Shown here: piece by piece, positions 23,623-34,690 of the stretch | How the letters are laid out: the number at the start of each line of letters is the position of its first letter | How positions within the stretch are numbered: position 1 is the stretch's first letter | The notes under the pieces: model-generated | What the model saw: only the letters and a program-made list of their open reading frames with translations | The model's database searches: none | What the model was told of the DNA's origin: nothing | Program-made: the position numbers and the translations under genes | Assembly (NCBI RefSeq): GCF_023053635.1 | Contig: NC_086173.1 | Location: 135,565,197-135,629,196, forward strand | Origin: Elgaria multicarinata webbii | Lineage: Eukaryota > Chordata > Lepidosauria > Squamata > Anguidae | Length of the DNA stretch: 64,000 nucleotides | Reading direction: 5' to 3'

Positions 23623-23912
23623 AAAATGCTTACATCTGTGTGATTTTTAAAGATAAAGTTATCAAACTTGGCACAGTGATAGCTCTTAAGTAGGGCTTTA
23701 GCCACCCCAAGTTTCAATCAGATTGGTTCATCCCTTGATTTTAAGGAATTGTTTAAATGGAAATTTTAAAAATGCTTACATCTGTGTAAATTTTAAAGAT
23801 AAAGAGATAAAACTTGGCACAGTGATAGCTCTTAAGGATGGCTTTCAGCATACCAAATTTGAATCAAATTGGGTCATCCCTTGGTTTTTAATGATTTTTA
23901 AAATTTCCTCCC
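23623..23912. repeat. Two tandem units of about 146 bp, family shared with 48,059-48,316
   Basis: Each unit contains AAAATGCTTACATCTGTG, AAACTTGGCACAGTGATAGC and TTCATCCCTTG. The units start at 23,623 and 23,769. At 48.06-48.32 kb the same unit occurs twice inside a hAT element. Confidence 0.85.
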
Positions 23913-23989
23913 TCAAACCCTTTAGAACTTATAGTCCACCAGTGCGAAGGATCATAGGATCGCTCTTCCATTCCTTTGATCATGTGAAG

Positions 23990-24613
23990 CTGTGCATCTT
24001 CAAGTTCATAAACTACAGATCTGCTGGTTCGCTTACTCAAAAGTAAATCCCATTGATTTCAACTGCTAACATCATATGCTGCCTTACCTTCGAGGAAACT
24101 CCATTGAACAGAGAGAGTCTTACTTCTGAGTAAACACATACAGAACTGATTTTTAATAGTGTGGTCACTCAGAAGATTCTTTTTTAAGTGTTAAAACAGC
24201 AAACTGGAAAGAAGTGCTCTGCAACCCCATGCTTACTTCCGAGGTCTTATTTCTGTTTACTCAGAAGTAAGTCTCTCTGATCAATGGGGTTTACTCAAAG
24301 GTAAGAACCTTCATCTGATTTTACTATGTTCACACTCCAAAGCCTCCAGGCAGGGTGAGGGGAACGGCCGTAGCCTAGGCAACAGGAAATAACATTGTAG
24401 GGAGGGAGGGCACAGTGTCCAACTACCACCAACCAATGAACTGTAGGAGGAGGTACAAAGGAGATCAATGGGCAGAGGCGATGGCGAAAACAACAAGGTG
24501 AGAGTGAACCTCAGTGGGTTAACAGCAACGTGCTACAGACATACAAGAGCACTGGTGTAAGTTTGCAAGCTTTCATACGCTATGGAAATGAAGTGGGATA
24601 ATTTGAGGGAAAA
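23990..24613 (-). repeat. Dispersed repeat, copy B (inverted copy of 15,787-16,214)
   Basis: It is collinear in reverse complement with copy A across both ends. It carries about 200 bp more in the middle, with two further CAGAAGTAAG-type units (about 24,150-24,350). Confidence 0.75.
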
Positions 24614-27600
24614 CCAGGACAAATGTATAGGTGTGATGGAGCTTACACATAATTTGCAATGAAAGTAAATATGGGAGTGCTTTGACCTGCAGAAATTTTC
24701 CTTGGCATAGGTGTGCAGCCAAACTGGTTCTTCTAGTTCAAAAGGCATTATGAGTAAACAGTTATATAGTTTACTTATAGGAAGGGGCAGGGGGTGCTAC
24801 AGCTGCAGTTTCTCTAAAAGTTGCATATGTTTTAAATATAAATCTAAAGTTACTACTAAAGCCATAACAGATAGAAACTTTTCTTTATAACAAAAATAAA
24901 AATGCAGTCACCTTCGTTTTATCACTTGTGGTGTGTGTGTGTAAGTGTTGGAGAGACATACAGTACTCTGTTATGACATATTTGGCTAAAATTCCCAGTG
25001 TTCCACATCAGTTGCTTCTTCCAAATACGACGGAGATGGTTAGGGAGCAAAAGGACTGTTGCTAAGCATGAGCCAATGTGCTCTTTTTTTCAGTGCTTCT
25101 CCACACAGTGGCTTTTATGCCAGCCTAGACCTTTAGCTGGATACACTGATAAGATGAGCTGGGATATGCAGTATGCAGGTGATCCATTAAGGAATAACTA
25201 GTTGATGGGTGCTCCTTCCCCACAAGAATGAGAAAACAGCAAGGGGAAGAAAACCAATGGTTAATTCTGCCCCAGCTTCAAGTTTAACTGGGAGATTTCC
25301 TAAAAATTCCCCAGTTTTCAGCCCATGCCTTCTTTTTTAACTGATGTGCCCTAGTGCATATGCCAAGTATAGGTGACCTGGTTCCCTTCAGATGTTTTGA
25401 ACTACAATTTCCCTTGGCTGTTCTGGCTGGGCTTGGTGGGAGCTATTGTCCCAAACATCTGGAGGGTTCCAGGTTGCCTGCACCTAGATTATACTCATTG
25501 ATTCTTCCACACCATGGTATATTGATAAGATTGGACCACCATATTGAGGTTTCCTTTTTGTACTAAGCACAAGGCAATCGTGCACTCATACAGACTTGTA
25601 CATGGATTATATCACAATGCAAAAAGGAAAACTTGTTGTGATGGTGCAATTGCATCCCAATGTTCACGGTGTTTCAATCAATGTGCAGATGCACTCAGAT
25701 GCACTGGCAACATAAGAGGGAAAGCATTTTGCAGTAAATTTTGTGTGTGCAGTAGTCTGAACAAAGTCTTGAAATCAAAGTCAGAAGAATAGATTTCAAA
25801 GAATCAAGAAAATGATGTAAATCACTAAAGCCTGTCAAACAGAAGATTGGGTAATCTGGAACCCCCAACTCTGGGGAAGAAATTCAGACAGAAGCATTTC
25901 GTAAGTTTCCCAACAAGGAATGTTCTCTTCCTTTGAAATCAGCTCTTCTCTTGGACCCCCAGGGCCCAGAACGCATGCCTCTGTGGAACAATACAGAGCT
26001 CTTCCCTCTCTAGAGATAGCTGAATAAACAGAAACAACCAGTCATTAATGCATAAGGAAGACAGGAATCCGTTTTATCTTGGCTTGCTGAATGTGTTTAG
26101 TATTCTTGCATATTGAAATCAGGTGCTTTGTTTTTATTTTATTTTTAATATGTTGTCTTTTTACGTGTCAGGGTACCCCAAGTGTTCAGATAGATGCCTC
26201 TTATTTTAGAACCGTAAGTAAATCAGAAGTGTTTGCTCAAAAGAGAGATTATACTGTGCATAAACACGCCTGATTACCTACAAAGTGGCTTGATTTTTCA
26301 CAGTGAGGATTATGGTTATAATCCACAGCCTACTGACTGTTGAGTAGTTAAGGCTACAGTTCTATGCATGTTGGCTGGGAGTTGTACGACTTTTTTTCCT
26401 GTCTAAACATGCATCGGATTGCACCCTAATTTTTAATAAAAGCACTCTAGGAGAGTGTTTTCCAAAGTTCTGAAGCATACTTCTTCTGAATTAAAATTGG
26501 AGGTGCACTTCATTCATATCCCAGAAATGTTTCTCTTTTAGACTGTGTCAGAGTACTTGCCCTCTCAAGAGCACACTGGTCCCCTATGACACTGGTCTGG
26601 GGATGCCTCCTCATTGGAAGGAGACCAGCTCAAAGCACTGCCTCATTGTCAGGATTTGGCCCTGAACCAAATCTGGAGTGAGTCAGGAATCAGGACTGAA
26701 GAGCAATCCAGATCAGAGGGCAAAGCAGAAAGCAGAACTGGAAAACAAGCCAGAAGTCAGGACCAAAGAGCATGACCAGAAACGTAAGACATACCAGAGT
26801 TCAGGAAATCTTCATACTCCTTCCTGCCTTGGAGGAGCCAATGACTAGCTTGGGTGGAGTCAGTCTGGAAGCTTCTTCACTGAGAACCTGTAATGACACA
26901 ACTAACCAGATGGGGCAGTAGACAGTTCCTGGCACTCATGCAGGGTCGCAATGGGTTAGCCTTACTCAACCTAGTACCCCTCAGATGTGTTTGACAACAA
27001 CTCCATAGCGGGCTGGGAGTTGTAGTGCAAATATCTTGAAGGCATTAGATTGGAGAAGGCTGATGTGGAGTGCCTGCCAAGTCAAGTGAAGCCTCACAAA
27101 GTGCTTGGAGGTATCTCTTTGCAACCCACTGGCACCTCACATGAAATGAGAGGATGCCAAAGACATTTTTTAAGTTCTGCAGAGACAATGAGAGAGTTTC
27201 TTTTATTGTGCCATGAGGAAAAAGGAAGACACAGTGGAAGGAAGACTGGAGGATGCCCCAGAACACCACTGAACAGGGAAAAGTTACCACAGCTCTTAGG
27301 CTTCCTCCAAGTGGTCTAGCACCTTGATGCTTGAGGAATTCCATCCCAATACAAACTGACTGGATCCAAACCTCCTGCATCACTTTCATGCTTGCCAAAT
27401 GTTCCAATGCAGTTCTCAGTGAGGGTGGGCGGGAGGGGGGGAGAGTATCAAAATATCTTTTAAAACACGTATTTTGAGGGAGAAAACATTTACAAATGGA
27501 TATTGAAATACACCATTTTCTGGGAATTTTTTTAAATAAAAAATGCAGATTAATGCAGAAATGGGGTGAAACAGAACTTGTAGGGAAACACACAGGAGAG

Positions 27601-28620
27601 TGAAATGGACCGATTCAGCCATTTCTAGTAATATTGGATCTTTCCCATGTCACACACTCCAATTGCTGCACACTCCAAGAGTCTACCATGGAGCGAAACA
27701 GGTGGGCAGAGCAGTCAAAAGTGTGCAGTTAGAACTCTGTTGTGCCTTTGCTTTGTAAAGCCTTAAACATTCACCTGATGCTAGGCTTATTTCCCTTTGT
27801 TCTCTGTCTGGAGCTGAATTGCTGGATTAGTTCCACTTGGCAAGTTCAATGCATAACTAAACATACCTAGTATGACTTGAGGATATCCACTCAGTGGGGA
27901 AGTCTGAAACCTAATAGCAGAACAGGAATAAAAGGAACTCCCCTGTGACTATGGTGCACCCGTGTGTGAAATCCAGAGCTGTCATTTCAGCCGCATGTCA
28001 GTATGTCAGCAGCAGACTGACTTTTGGCAAGTGAAGACGACAGAATGAGCTGCAGTTCTTGCAAAAGAGTTTTAAACAATGCTATGCTGCTGGCTGAAAT
28101 TGCCTGCCAGTAATCCCCAGGCCAGCTGTAGCCACAAGGTCACTTCGTAGGGTTTGTCCTCATTAAGAATGGTAGAACTTCATCAAAGAGGCTGTCCAGA
28201 AGGCGTTGCTTTTACTGTTGATCCCCCCCCCCAAAAAAACCTGCAGCATTCCAGCTGTGAAGCGGCAACAACAGTGATACATTGCAGGACCGAATGCGGA
28301 TTATCCTGTCCGGAAAGTATGCAGCACCGTTGTCACCCAGCAAAGGTCAAGTAACACTAGAACTGTCTTAAGTTTTTTTAAAAAAAACTCTGCACAGCTT
28401 TGCATTGTTGAAAGCCTCTATCTGCGCACCTACACAGCTACAGTTCATTGAGTTTTAGGATTATATACATTTCCTATTCCTGCTTTCATCCCACAATTAT
28501 ACTATATTGTTGTCATGGCAACCGTGTGTAAAAACTCACCTGGGTCCCGCCCCCTACCCTGCAGTCTCGCACTGCTTCACACATGCGCAGGGCTGTGTCC
28601 TGGTGAGGCATCCGAAGACA
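24614..28620. other. Intergenic, mostly unrecognised, with MITE relics
   Basis: hAT-type MITE relics lie at about 25,366-25,487 (CAGATGTTTTGAACTACAAT facing ATTGTCCCAAACATCTGGAG) and about 26,957-27,063 (ATGTGTTTGACAACAACTCC..GGGAGTTGTAGTGC). No host gene is supported. The open frame near 27,045-27,593 has no recognisable domain. Confidence 0.5.
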
Positions 28621-28624
28621 CACT

Positions 28625-28885
28625 CAAGCTGCCACTGACACACACACACACAAACAACTGTGGCGACAGCAGAGAAAAGAAAAAATACACGGTAAAATGA
28701 GATCTTGAAAATACTCTGCTTCATAACAAAAAATGCGATGTGGCTGCAAACTGGCAGCTGCATCATGTAAACCGCCCAAAGAGCTTCAGCTATGGGGCTG
28801 TATATAAATTTAATAAATAAATAAATCACGTAAACAAAGGTGTGCCACTTGGCAACCACAATGGAGTATATACAGTGTGTAAACA
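28625..28885. repeat. Dispersed repeat, copy 1 (related to 31,570-31,780), interrupted by a 52-bp LINE tail
   Basis: It shares GCCACTGACACACA, GGCAGCTGCATCAT and a CCACTT/CCACTG..CAACC end with 31,570-31,780. The plus-strand LINE tail 28,773-28,824 (CGCCCAAAGAGCTTCAGCTA..) is bounded by ATCATGTAAAC and ATCACGTAAAC (28,762-28,772 and 28,825-28,835). Confidence 0.7.
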
Positions 28886-29043
28886 TGGCCCAGGTTTTCT
28901 TTGATAAGGAGTCCTTGAGGTGTTTCTTCTAGCAAGAGCAGGAGTCCTCGGACCAAAGAAGGAACCAGTCTACTGAGTTACGGATGTCTCATGGGTGTCC
29001 TTTTCTCTTTGGTGTTCCCTATAGGGGGAGAGTGTAGGACAAA

Positions 29044-29150
29044 GGTGGGGAATGTGTAGCCCTCCAAATGTTGTTGAACCACAACTTCCATCAGGCCTAA
29101 CCAGCATAGCCCTTGGTGAAGAATGATGAAAGCTGCAGCCTAAAATTCAA
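29044..29150. mobile_element. hAT-type MITE fragment
   Basis: AAAGGTGGGGAATGTGTAGC and CTCCAAATGTTGTTGAACCA match the left arm of the 4,822-4,958 element. The right arm is decayed. Confidence 0.55.
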
Positions 29151-29251
29151 CAAACCTTATGTTGCTTCAGGGACATTCTCAGGATCCCAAGTCTAAACTT
29201 CAAGAGCAGAGAATACCGCCAAATCAGCACAGAAATCTCAATACATAATGG

Positions 29252-29460
29252 GCCTCTTCAGACAACATGCTAAGCCATGGTTGGGCCGCTAACACTTTTG
29301 CAGCAAATGGTTAGTGAGCTTGTTTAAACCATGGTTAAGTAGCCACCATGATTATGAATGGTTCACATGACATGCTAAGTCATGGTTCATACAACATACT
29401 CAGCCATAATGTTAGATCAAAATGCTTAACCAGTGCAACTTAGCATGTTATCTGAAGAGG
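29252..29460. mobile_element. MITE with CCTCTTCAGACAACATGC ends
   Basis: The left end CCTCTTCAGACAACATGC plus TAAG faces the right end CTTAGCATGTTATCTGAAGA plus GG, with one mismatch in 22. Internal AACCATGGTTA palindromes occur. A sister copy is at 38,681-38,860. Confidence 0.75.
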
Positions 29461-29557
29461 GTTGCTATCATAATTCACAGGAGTGGGTAGTTCCCTATTT
29501 GGTTTATAACGCCGATGGCCTTCTTTTTATACATTTCTGGGCCAGCCTGAAACACTG

Positions 29558-30168
29558 GGGCTCATCTACACCAAGCAGGATATTCCACTATGGAAGTGGT
29601 ATGACAGCAATAAATTCTATTTTTATTTAAAGTGATACAAAAATAAGGAATGAATACAAACAACCCCCTAACAATTAATATTAAACCAACAGTTATGTGA
29701 ATATGTATAATATACAGAAAGGAAAAAATAAAAGTTGATTGATACAACTTCCAGGGGAAGGAGGCTTAATCAAAGTAGAGAAAAAATATATATAAAGGAA
29801 GAAAGAAGACAGAAAAGGAAAAGAAAGGAAAAGAAAAATGAAAACCCCAAATCATAAACGTCCTGTATTCCTTCATTTGTTGTTACAATGTCCATGAGAG
29901 CAGTTTATAAAAGGCAGGAGCCACGCTACTGCTGTATAGCAGTATTGAAGTGCACTGACAACTGTTGGGTCCCATTGACACATGCCATATACTGCTGTCA
30001 TACTGCTTTCAAAGTGTTATATCCTGCTTTGTGTAGATGTGTCATGGGCCCCAACAGTTGTCAGTGCATTTCAGTATCACTATAAAGCAGTAGTGTGGCT
30101 CCTGCCTTTTATATACCGCTTTCATACGACTTTCATAGTGGAATATCCTGCTTGGTGTAGAAGAGCCC
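29558..30168. mobile_element. Palindromic MITE with long arms, interrupted by an AT-rich insertion
   Basis: The ends GGGCTC..TCTACACCAAGCAGGATATT and AATATCCTGCTTGGTGTAGA..GAGCCC pair over about 34 bp. Inside, GGCAGGAGCCACGCTACTGC faces GCAGTAGTGTGGCTCCTGCC, and GACAACTGTTGGGTCCCA faces GGGCCCCAACAGTTGTC. The left arm is broken between about 29,608 and 29,897 by an A/T-rich stretch without partner, probably a separate insertion. A short relative lies at 63,107-63,239. Confidence 0.8.
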
Positions 30169-30476
30169 TAAGAGTTCTCTCTGAAGTGACTTTTGATTTT
30201 GATTTCTAAATCTTAATTATTATTTTTTATTTGGCATACATTTTTCTGACTGTTAGGAACATTTCTATATTCATGGAATTTTCTTATTTGGAAATCAAAT
30301 TGAAAACACAGGCAATAAAAAAGAACAAGATCTCTAAAGAAACTTACTAATTATATTCCTTAGTATGTAATAGTTATGCTTATTTGACAATTACAGTAAA
30401 ACTGTTTAAGGAAAAGTTCATTACCTAATGAAAGACTGGATGTAAATTATATAGCATATATAAGGTGTGAAGTGTG

Positions 30477-30484
<8 letters not shown>

Positions 30485-30521
<37 letters not shown>
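30485..30521. repeat. (TA)n microsatellite
   Basis: About 18 uninterrupted TA units. Confidence 0.95.
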
Positions 30522-30869
30522 CCATCTGTATTTGATTGGAATTTCATCAGAAGTTTGAAAGGCATCCACACAGGAAATAAATGGAAAATATGGTGCCATA
30601 ATAAATAGCTTTTCAAGTATTTATTTGTTAGCTTGTTGAAAATGTTTATGCCCACCCTATCCCATGGGTTCAGGGCAGCTTACAGCAATTTCATCAGTAT
30701 CCATTTAACATGCCATTAGCACTAATCTATGCAGTAAACAGAGCTCAAAGCTTGTAAATGCTACGGGGCGTTGGTTAATGCCTTGTAAACTTAAGCATGT
30801 CTGGATTAATGTCAGAATGTAGCTTGGAGGCTCCCCTGTGCTCCCACTTTTTAAATCCCTCCTCATACT

Positions 30870-31068
30870 TCATTCATTCTGCCTCCAGTATCCAAGACAG
30901 TAAGCCTGTGTGCACCATTTGTTGGGGAACATGGGTGGGAGGGTGCTGTTGCACGATGTCCTGCCTTGTTGGTCCTTGGCCAATGGCTGGTTGGCCACTG
31001 TGTGAACAGAGTGCTGGACTAGATGGACCTTTGGTCTGATCCAGCATGGCACGTCTTATGTTCTTATT
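30870..31068 (+). mobile_element. CR1/L3-type LINE 3'UTR
   Basis: It contains GTTGGGGAACATGGGTGGGA, GGCTGGTTGGCCACTGTGTG and GTGCTGGACTAGATGGACCT, and ends CTTATGTTCTTAT. This is the same 3'UTR that follows the reverse-transcriptase fragment at 13.2-13.6 kb. Confidence 0.8.
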
Positions 31069-31428
31069 CATTTAAATGTTCACATTTTAAACATAAAATT
31101 GACTTCAGATGTCTGCCTTCCCCCAACTCTTTAATTCATTCAGACAATAAGCAGAAATGCTTAATAAAGCAGCTTGAATACAGAAAGTGAAGGGCTTGGA
31201 AAACTTTACCAATGGGGTGTCTTTATGATGGCGTGTTGATATCTGATTCCCTCAAAACCCTGCAGCATTGCTCCTGGGAGCTGGAAATGATAATGTTAGA
31301 TGGCAAGAGGGAGTGTGGGCTATACAGCCAGAAAAACCACAGCGCTGGTGGCCATTGGCTTGTCAAGCCCACCCTGTTGCCCGCCCTGCATTTCCGTGCT
31401 TACCCGATCTACCCAGAACTATGTCCAC

Positions 31429-31560
31429 TTATTTATTTATTTATTTATTACATTTATATATCGCCCCACAACCGAAGCTCTCTGGGCGGTTTACAAAAGT
31501 TTAAAAAAGTAAACATTAAAAATACACAAAATTTAAAACCATCAAAAACAACAGTATAAA
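31429..31560 (-). mobile_element. LINE 3' tail, minus strand
   Basis: (ATTT)n is followed by ACCGAAGCTCTCTGGGCGGT, the reverse complement of the tail seen at 28.8, 54.9 and 62.96 kb. Confidence 0.65.
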
Positions 31561-31569
31561 AACAACACA

Positions 31570-31780
31570 ACCCGAACTGAGGCAACCACTGACACACAAA
31601 GAAACCATGTAGTGACCTAGGAGCAAAGGAGAAATCAACAGTTTCAAAAAGTGCAGTTTTGGTGGGGGGGGCGGGGAGCCTGGCGCTGTGAGTTGGCGGC
31701 TGTATCATATAAACAATGCAGTACCACTGCGCAGCCTTGACAGTGTAAATACAGCATATAGACACCCTACACACACACAC
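31570..31780. repeat. Dispersed repeat, copy 2 (related to 28,625-28,885)
   Basis: GCAACCACTGACACACAAAG and GGCGGCTGTATCATATAAAC align with the 28.6-kb copy and show its empty state at the LINE-tail insertion site. It ends in a short (CA)n. Confidence 0.65.
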
Positions 31781-31799
31781 ACACCGAGTCATAAGCAGA

Positions 31800-34170
31800 T
31801 AGTTCCCTGGCTAAGTGACCAGAAGTACCATAGCAGAGCAAATCTGGCCAAGCTTTTAACAGAATGAAACCACGGCTACTACAAAACATAGTAAACATGC
31901 TAGTCTTTATATACACATGAAACCAGGCTAAAAATGAACTTATTTGGCTCCTCTTGGCAACATTTCCCCACTCTTGTGACCTGATTGCACCCAAAGTTCT
32001 ATAATTGCACCCTAAATGACCCTTGTTGTCACTCCACCTACTAACTGCTTTAAAAAATGCACCTTTAACCTATACCTTTATTTGGAGTAATCCCCTGCCA
32101 TCGCTATTCCAACACAGATTTTCACTCTACTGTACAACTGAACTCCACTTCAGCACAAAAACCTGGGGGAAATATTGTGCACTAGTTGCCTTTCTATCTA
32201 ACATGGTGTGGATTTCATTTTAAGAAGAGCTCACGCAAGTGTTTTGGGAATTGCATGGCTGTTGCTAAAGAAGTAGCCAATTTATCCTCCAGTTAGATCT
32301 ACAAAATGATGTGAGTCCACCAGATTGGGAGTTTCCATACTCCCACAAAAAAGACCTGATAATTCAAATTAAGGATTGTGTGTTTGTTTTCTTTAAAAAC
32401 AAGAACTAAAAATCTTGAAAGGGTTGGGTGTGTTTGTTTTTTTAAGACAGTGAGTTGGATCCAGATTTGGTCAAACTTAGAGTAGAACCATTGTAATCCA
32501 TGGGACATAAATTATTCTTTTTTCTTAATTGCTTGTTGATTTTCTTTTATTGCTTGTGACTATCTTGTCCCATTGATTTCAGCAGGTCCACTCCAAACAT
32601 GACTCTGGATCCAACCCATAATGAAGCAGGATCATTCATCTTTCAATTCTTCAATTCTTTTTAGAATTTTAGGCCCTAATCCTAAACACACGTCCGAGAG
32701 AGTAAGGCCTATTTAACACAGAGGGACTTCCTTCCAAGGAGCAATGCATGGGATTGTGCTGTAAATAATATCTTTGCCTCCGATGTCCTGGCTCAGTCCT
32801 CATAATGGCCTTGCTGCACCCTTTGCAGTTCAACAGCCTGCTCTGGGTTGAACAACCATCTACAGATTTAGCTCTGTGTGCAATACACGTCCCACAAGTT
32901 AGAACTCATGTTCAGCTTATGCCCTGAACAAGGAAGCTCTTCAGCTGTGCCTGATACTTTGACCTAAAGAAATTGTTGGACTACAAAAAAAAAGTATACC
33001 AGTGTTGTTTCCTATAGCTATGGGATATTATAAACATCAGTATAGTTACAGAAAGTGTGCGTTTTCATTGCCTTAGATTGGAATCCTAAACACTCTTACC
33101 TAGTTGAGGTTCATTTCTGAACAGACATGGACAAGATTGCACTACTTCTGCTACTATGTTCTTATGCAAGACAATAATAAAGAAAAGGCGAAAAATAAGT
33201 GTAAGGTTGGAATAATAACCTGCATGTACTAAGTAGGGATGTACAATTTGTGTAAAGTCCATTCAGTCTATATTTCGCAGATTGTCAGGTGCCTTTTATT
33301 TTACTCATTTGTGGATTCAGATGTATTGAAATTTCCCAAATTTGCTCAAATGTGGAAATCCCACACACACCCCAAAATACCACCCCGCATACCCAATAAT
33401 GTGCATTTTCATGCTTTAGCCTATGGGGGAAATGCACATTTTCGGCCAGAGGTTTTTTTAAATTTTATTTTACATATTGTTCTACAACTGAATTTGCTTT
33501 AAATTCCAGATTTTTTTTTTTTAAAAAAAACTGGTCTGCAAGTCCATGGAACCTGTGCAATATGGGAAAAGCCAATCCACTGTGAAATCTGGGGGTCAGA
33601 TTCATAGAAATCTGAACTCAATTGATTCCATTACTGATTTCTCTGACACCCCTAGTCATAAGATGGAGGTTCTGCAACTTTTTACATTATGAAGGACAAG
33701 AGTGAAAAAAAATTAGGCTCCACAGTCTGTAGTAGGATGCAAATAACAAAAACAAGAGGAATTAAATCAGTGATGCATGTTTCTGAAGACCCCATCCCCA
33801 AAAGGTTGGGGCAAGTGGGGGTGAGGAACTACTTTGGCCCCATGAATACCTTCAGGGGCTGAGCCACATCAGAGGGAGGGCCTCTCCCTCCTGAAGCTCC
33901 ACCCCCTTTCCTGAAGCTCCACCCCCTGACATCCTCAGACTCAAACTGCTCATTTTTCCATGCACAGAGAGGCACAGAGCTATCAGTCCATGCCCACTCT
34001 ACACAGAGAAGGAGCTTTTCCCTGCCCAGCCCTACAGAAAAGCTGCTTTCCTCTAGCACTGTGGGGGATGGGCCTGGAAAGAAGCTGCCATCATCCATTT
34101 GATGATTGATCGCTACCATTCGTTTTCTACACACATCATTTTTAAAAGCAGTAATGAAGTTCACATTTCC
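31800..34170. other. Intergenic, nothing recognised
   Basis: No coding domain or clear repeat was identified. Short motifs such as GGATTGTGCTGT hint at very old palindromic repeats. Confidence 0.45.
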
Positions 34171-34179
34171 AATATTTAC

Positions 34180-34334
34180 ATGCAGAAGGTCCCAGGTTCG
34201 ATCCACGGCATCTCCAGGTAGCACTGGAAAAACTCCTGCCTAAAGCCCAGAACACCTGCTGCCAGTCAGCGTTGAAATATTGAGCTAAATGGACCAACAG
34301 TCTGACTCACTATAAGGCAACTTCTTATGCTCCT
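34180..34334 (+). mobile_element. tRNA-derived SINE, plus strand
   Basis: TGCAGAAGGTCCCAGGTTCG holds a tRNA-like B box (GGTTCGATCC). It is followed by CATCTCCAGGTAGCACTGG and AGTCTGACTCACTATAAGGC. The 5' part with the A box is missing. Inverted copies lie at 1.36-2.02 kb and 61.4-61.54 kb. Confidence 0.8.
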
Positions 34335-34559
34335 AACTTTACTTCCAAGGGAAGAGGTACTTGTGTTGCATTCTCAAAGCGTGGTGTTCCCTATTAGCTC
34401 TACCTCCATCTAAATTACATGACCTGGAAAACCCAGCTCAGATCAGCTGAGGCTATGTGGGGTCAATGGATCAAGAGAAACATAAGGATCAGGTACCAGC
34501 AAGAGCACAACAGTGCTACCAACAACAGCAGAAGAACTGATCACAATATGTGAACAATA

Positions 34560-34690
34560 CATTTTTACAGCACAATCCTATGATGTCTACTCAGAAGTAA
34601 GCCCCACTGAATGAGATGGGACTTAATCCAAGGTAAATGTTATTGGGTTGGAGCCTGCCAGGGCAATCCTATGCACATCTCTTCAGAAGT
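34560..34690. repeat. Palindromic CAATCCTATG / CAGAAGTAAG repeat
   Basis: The unit ACAATCCTATG..ACTCAGAAGTAAGCCCCACT faces GGGACTTAATCCAAGGTAA, followed by GCAATCCTATGCACATC. Its core (CAGAAGTAAGnCCCATTGA) also recurs at 16.06, 24.0, 24.13 and 24.26 kb. It looks like a MITE. Confidence 0.55.

Noticed and set aside
27045-27593. 182-codon minus-strand open frame
   Set aside because: No recognisable domain, low-complexity PPSRPPS stretch, no conserved splice context. It is judged accidental.
34180-34334. Possible tRNA gene (GGTTCGATCC)
   Set aside because: The B box is part of a tRNA-derived SINE. No cloverleaf can be formed and related copies exist at 1.4-2.0 and 61.4 kb.
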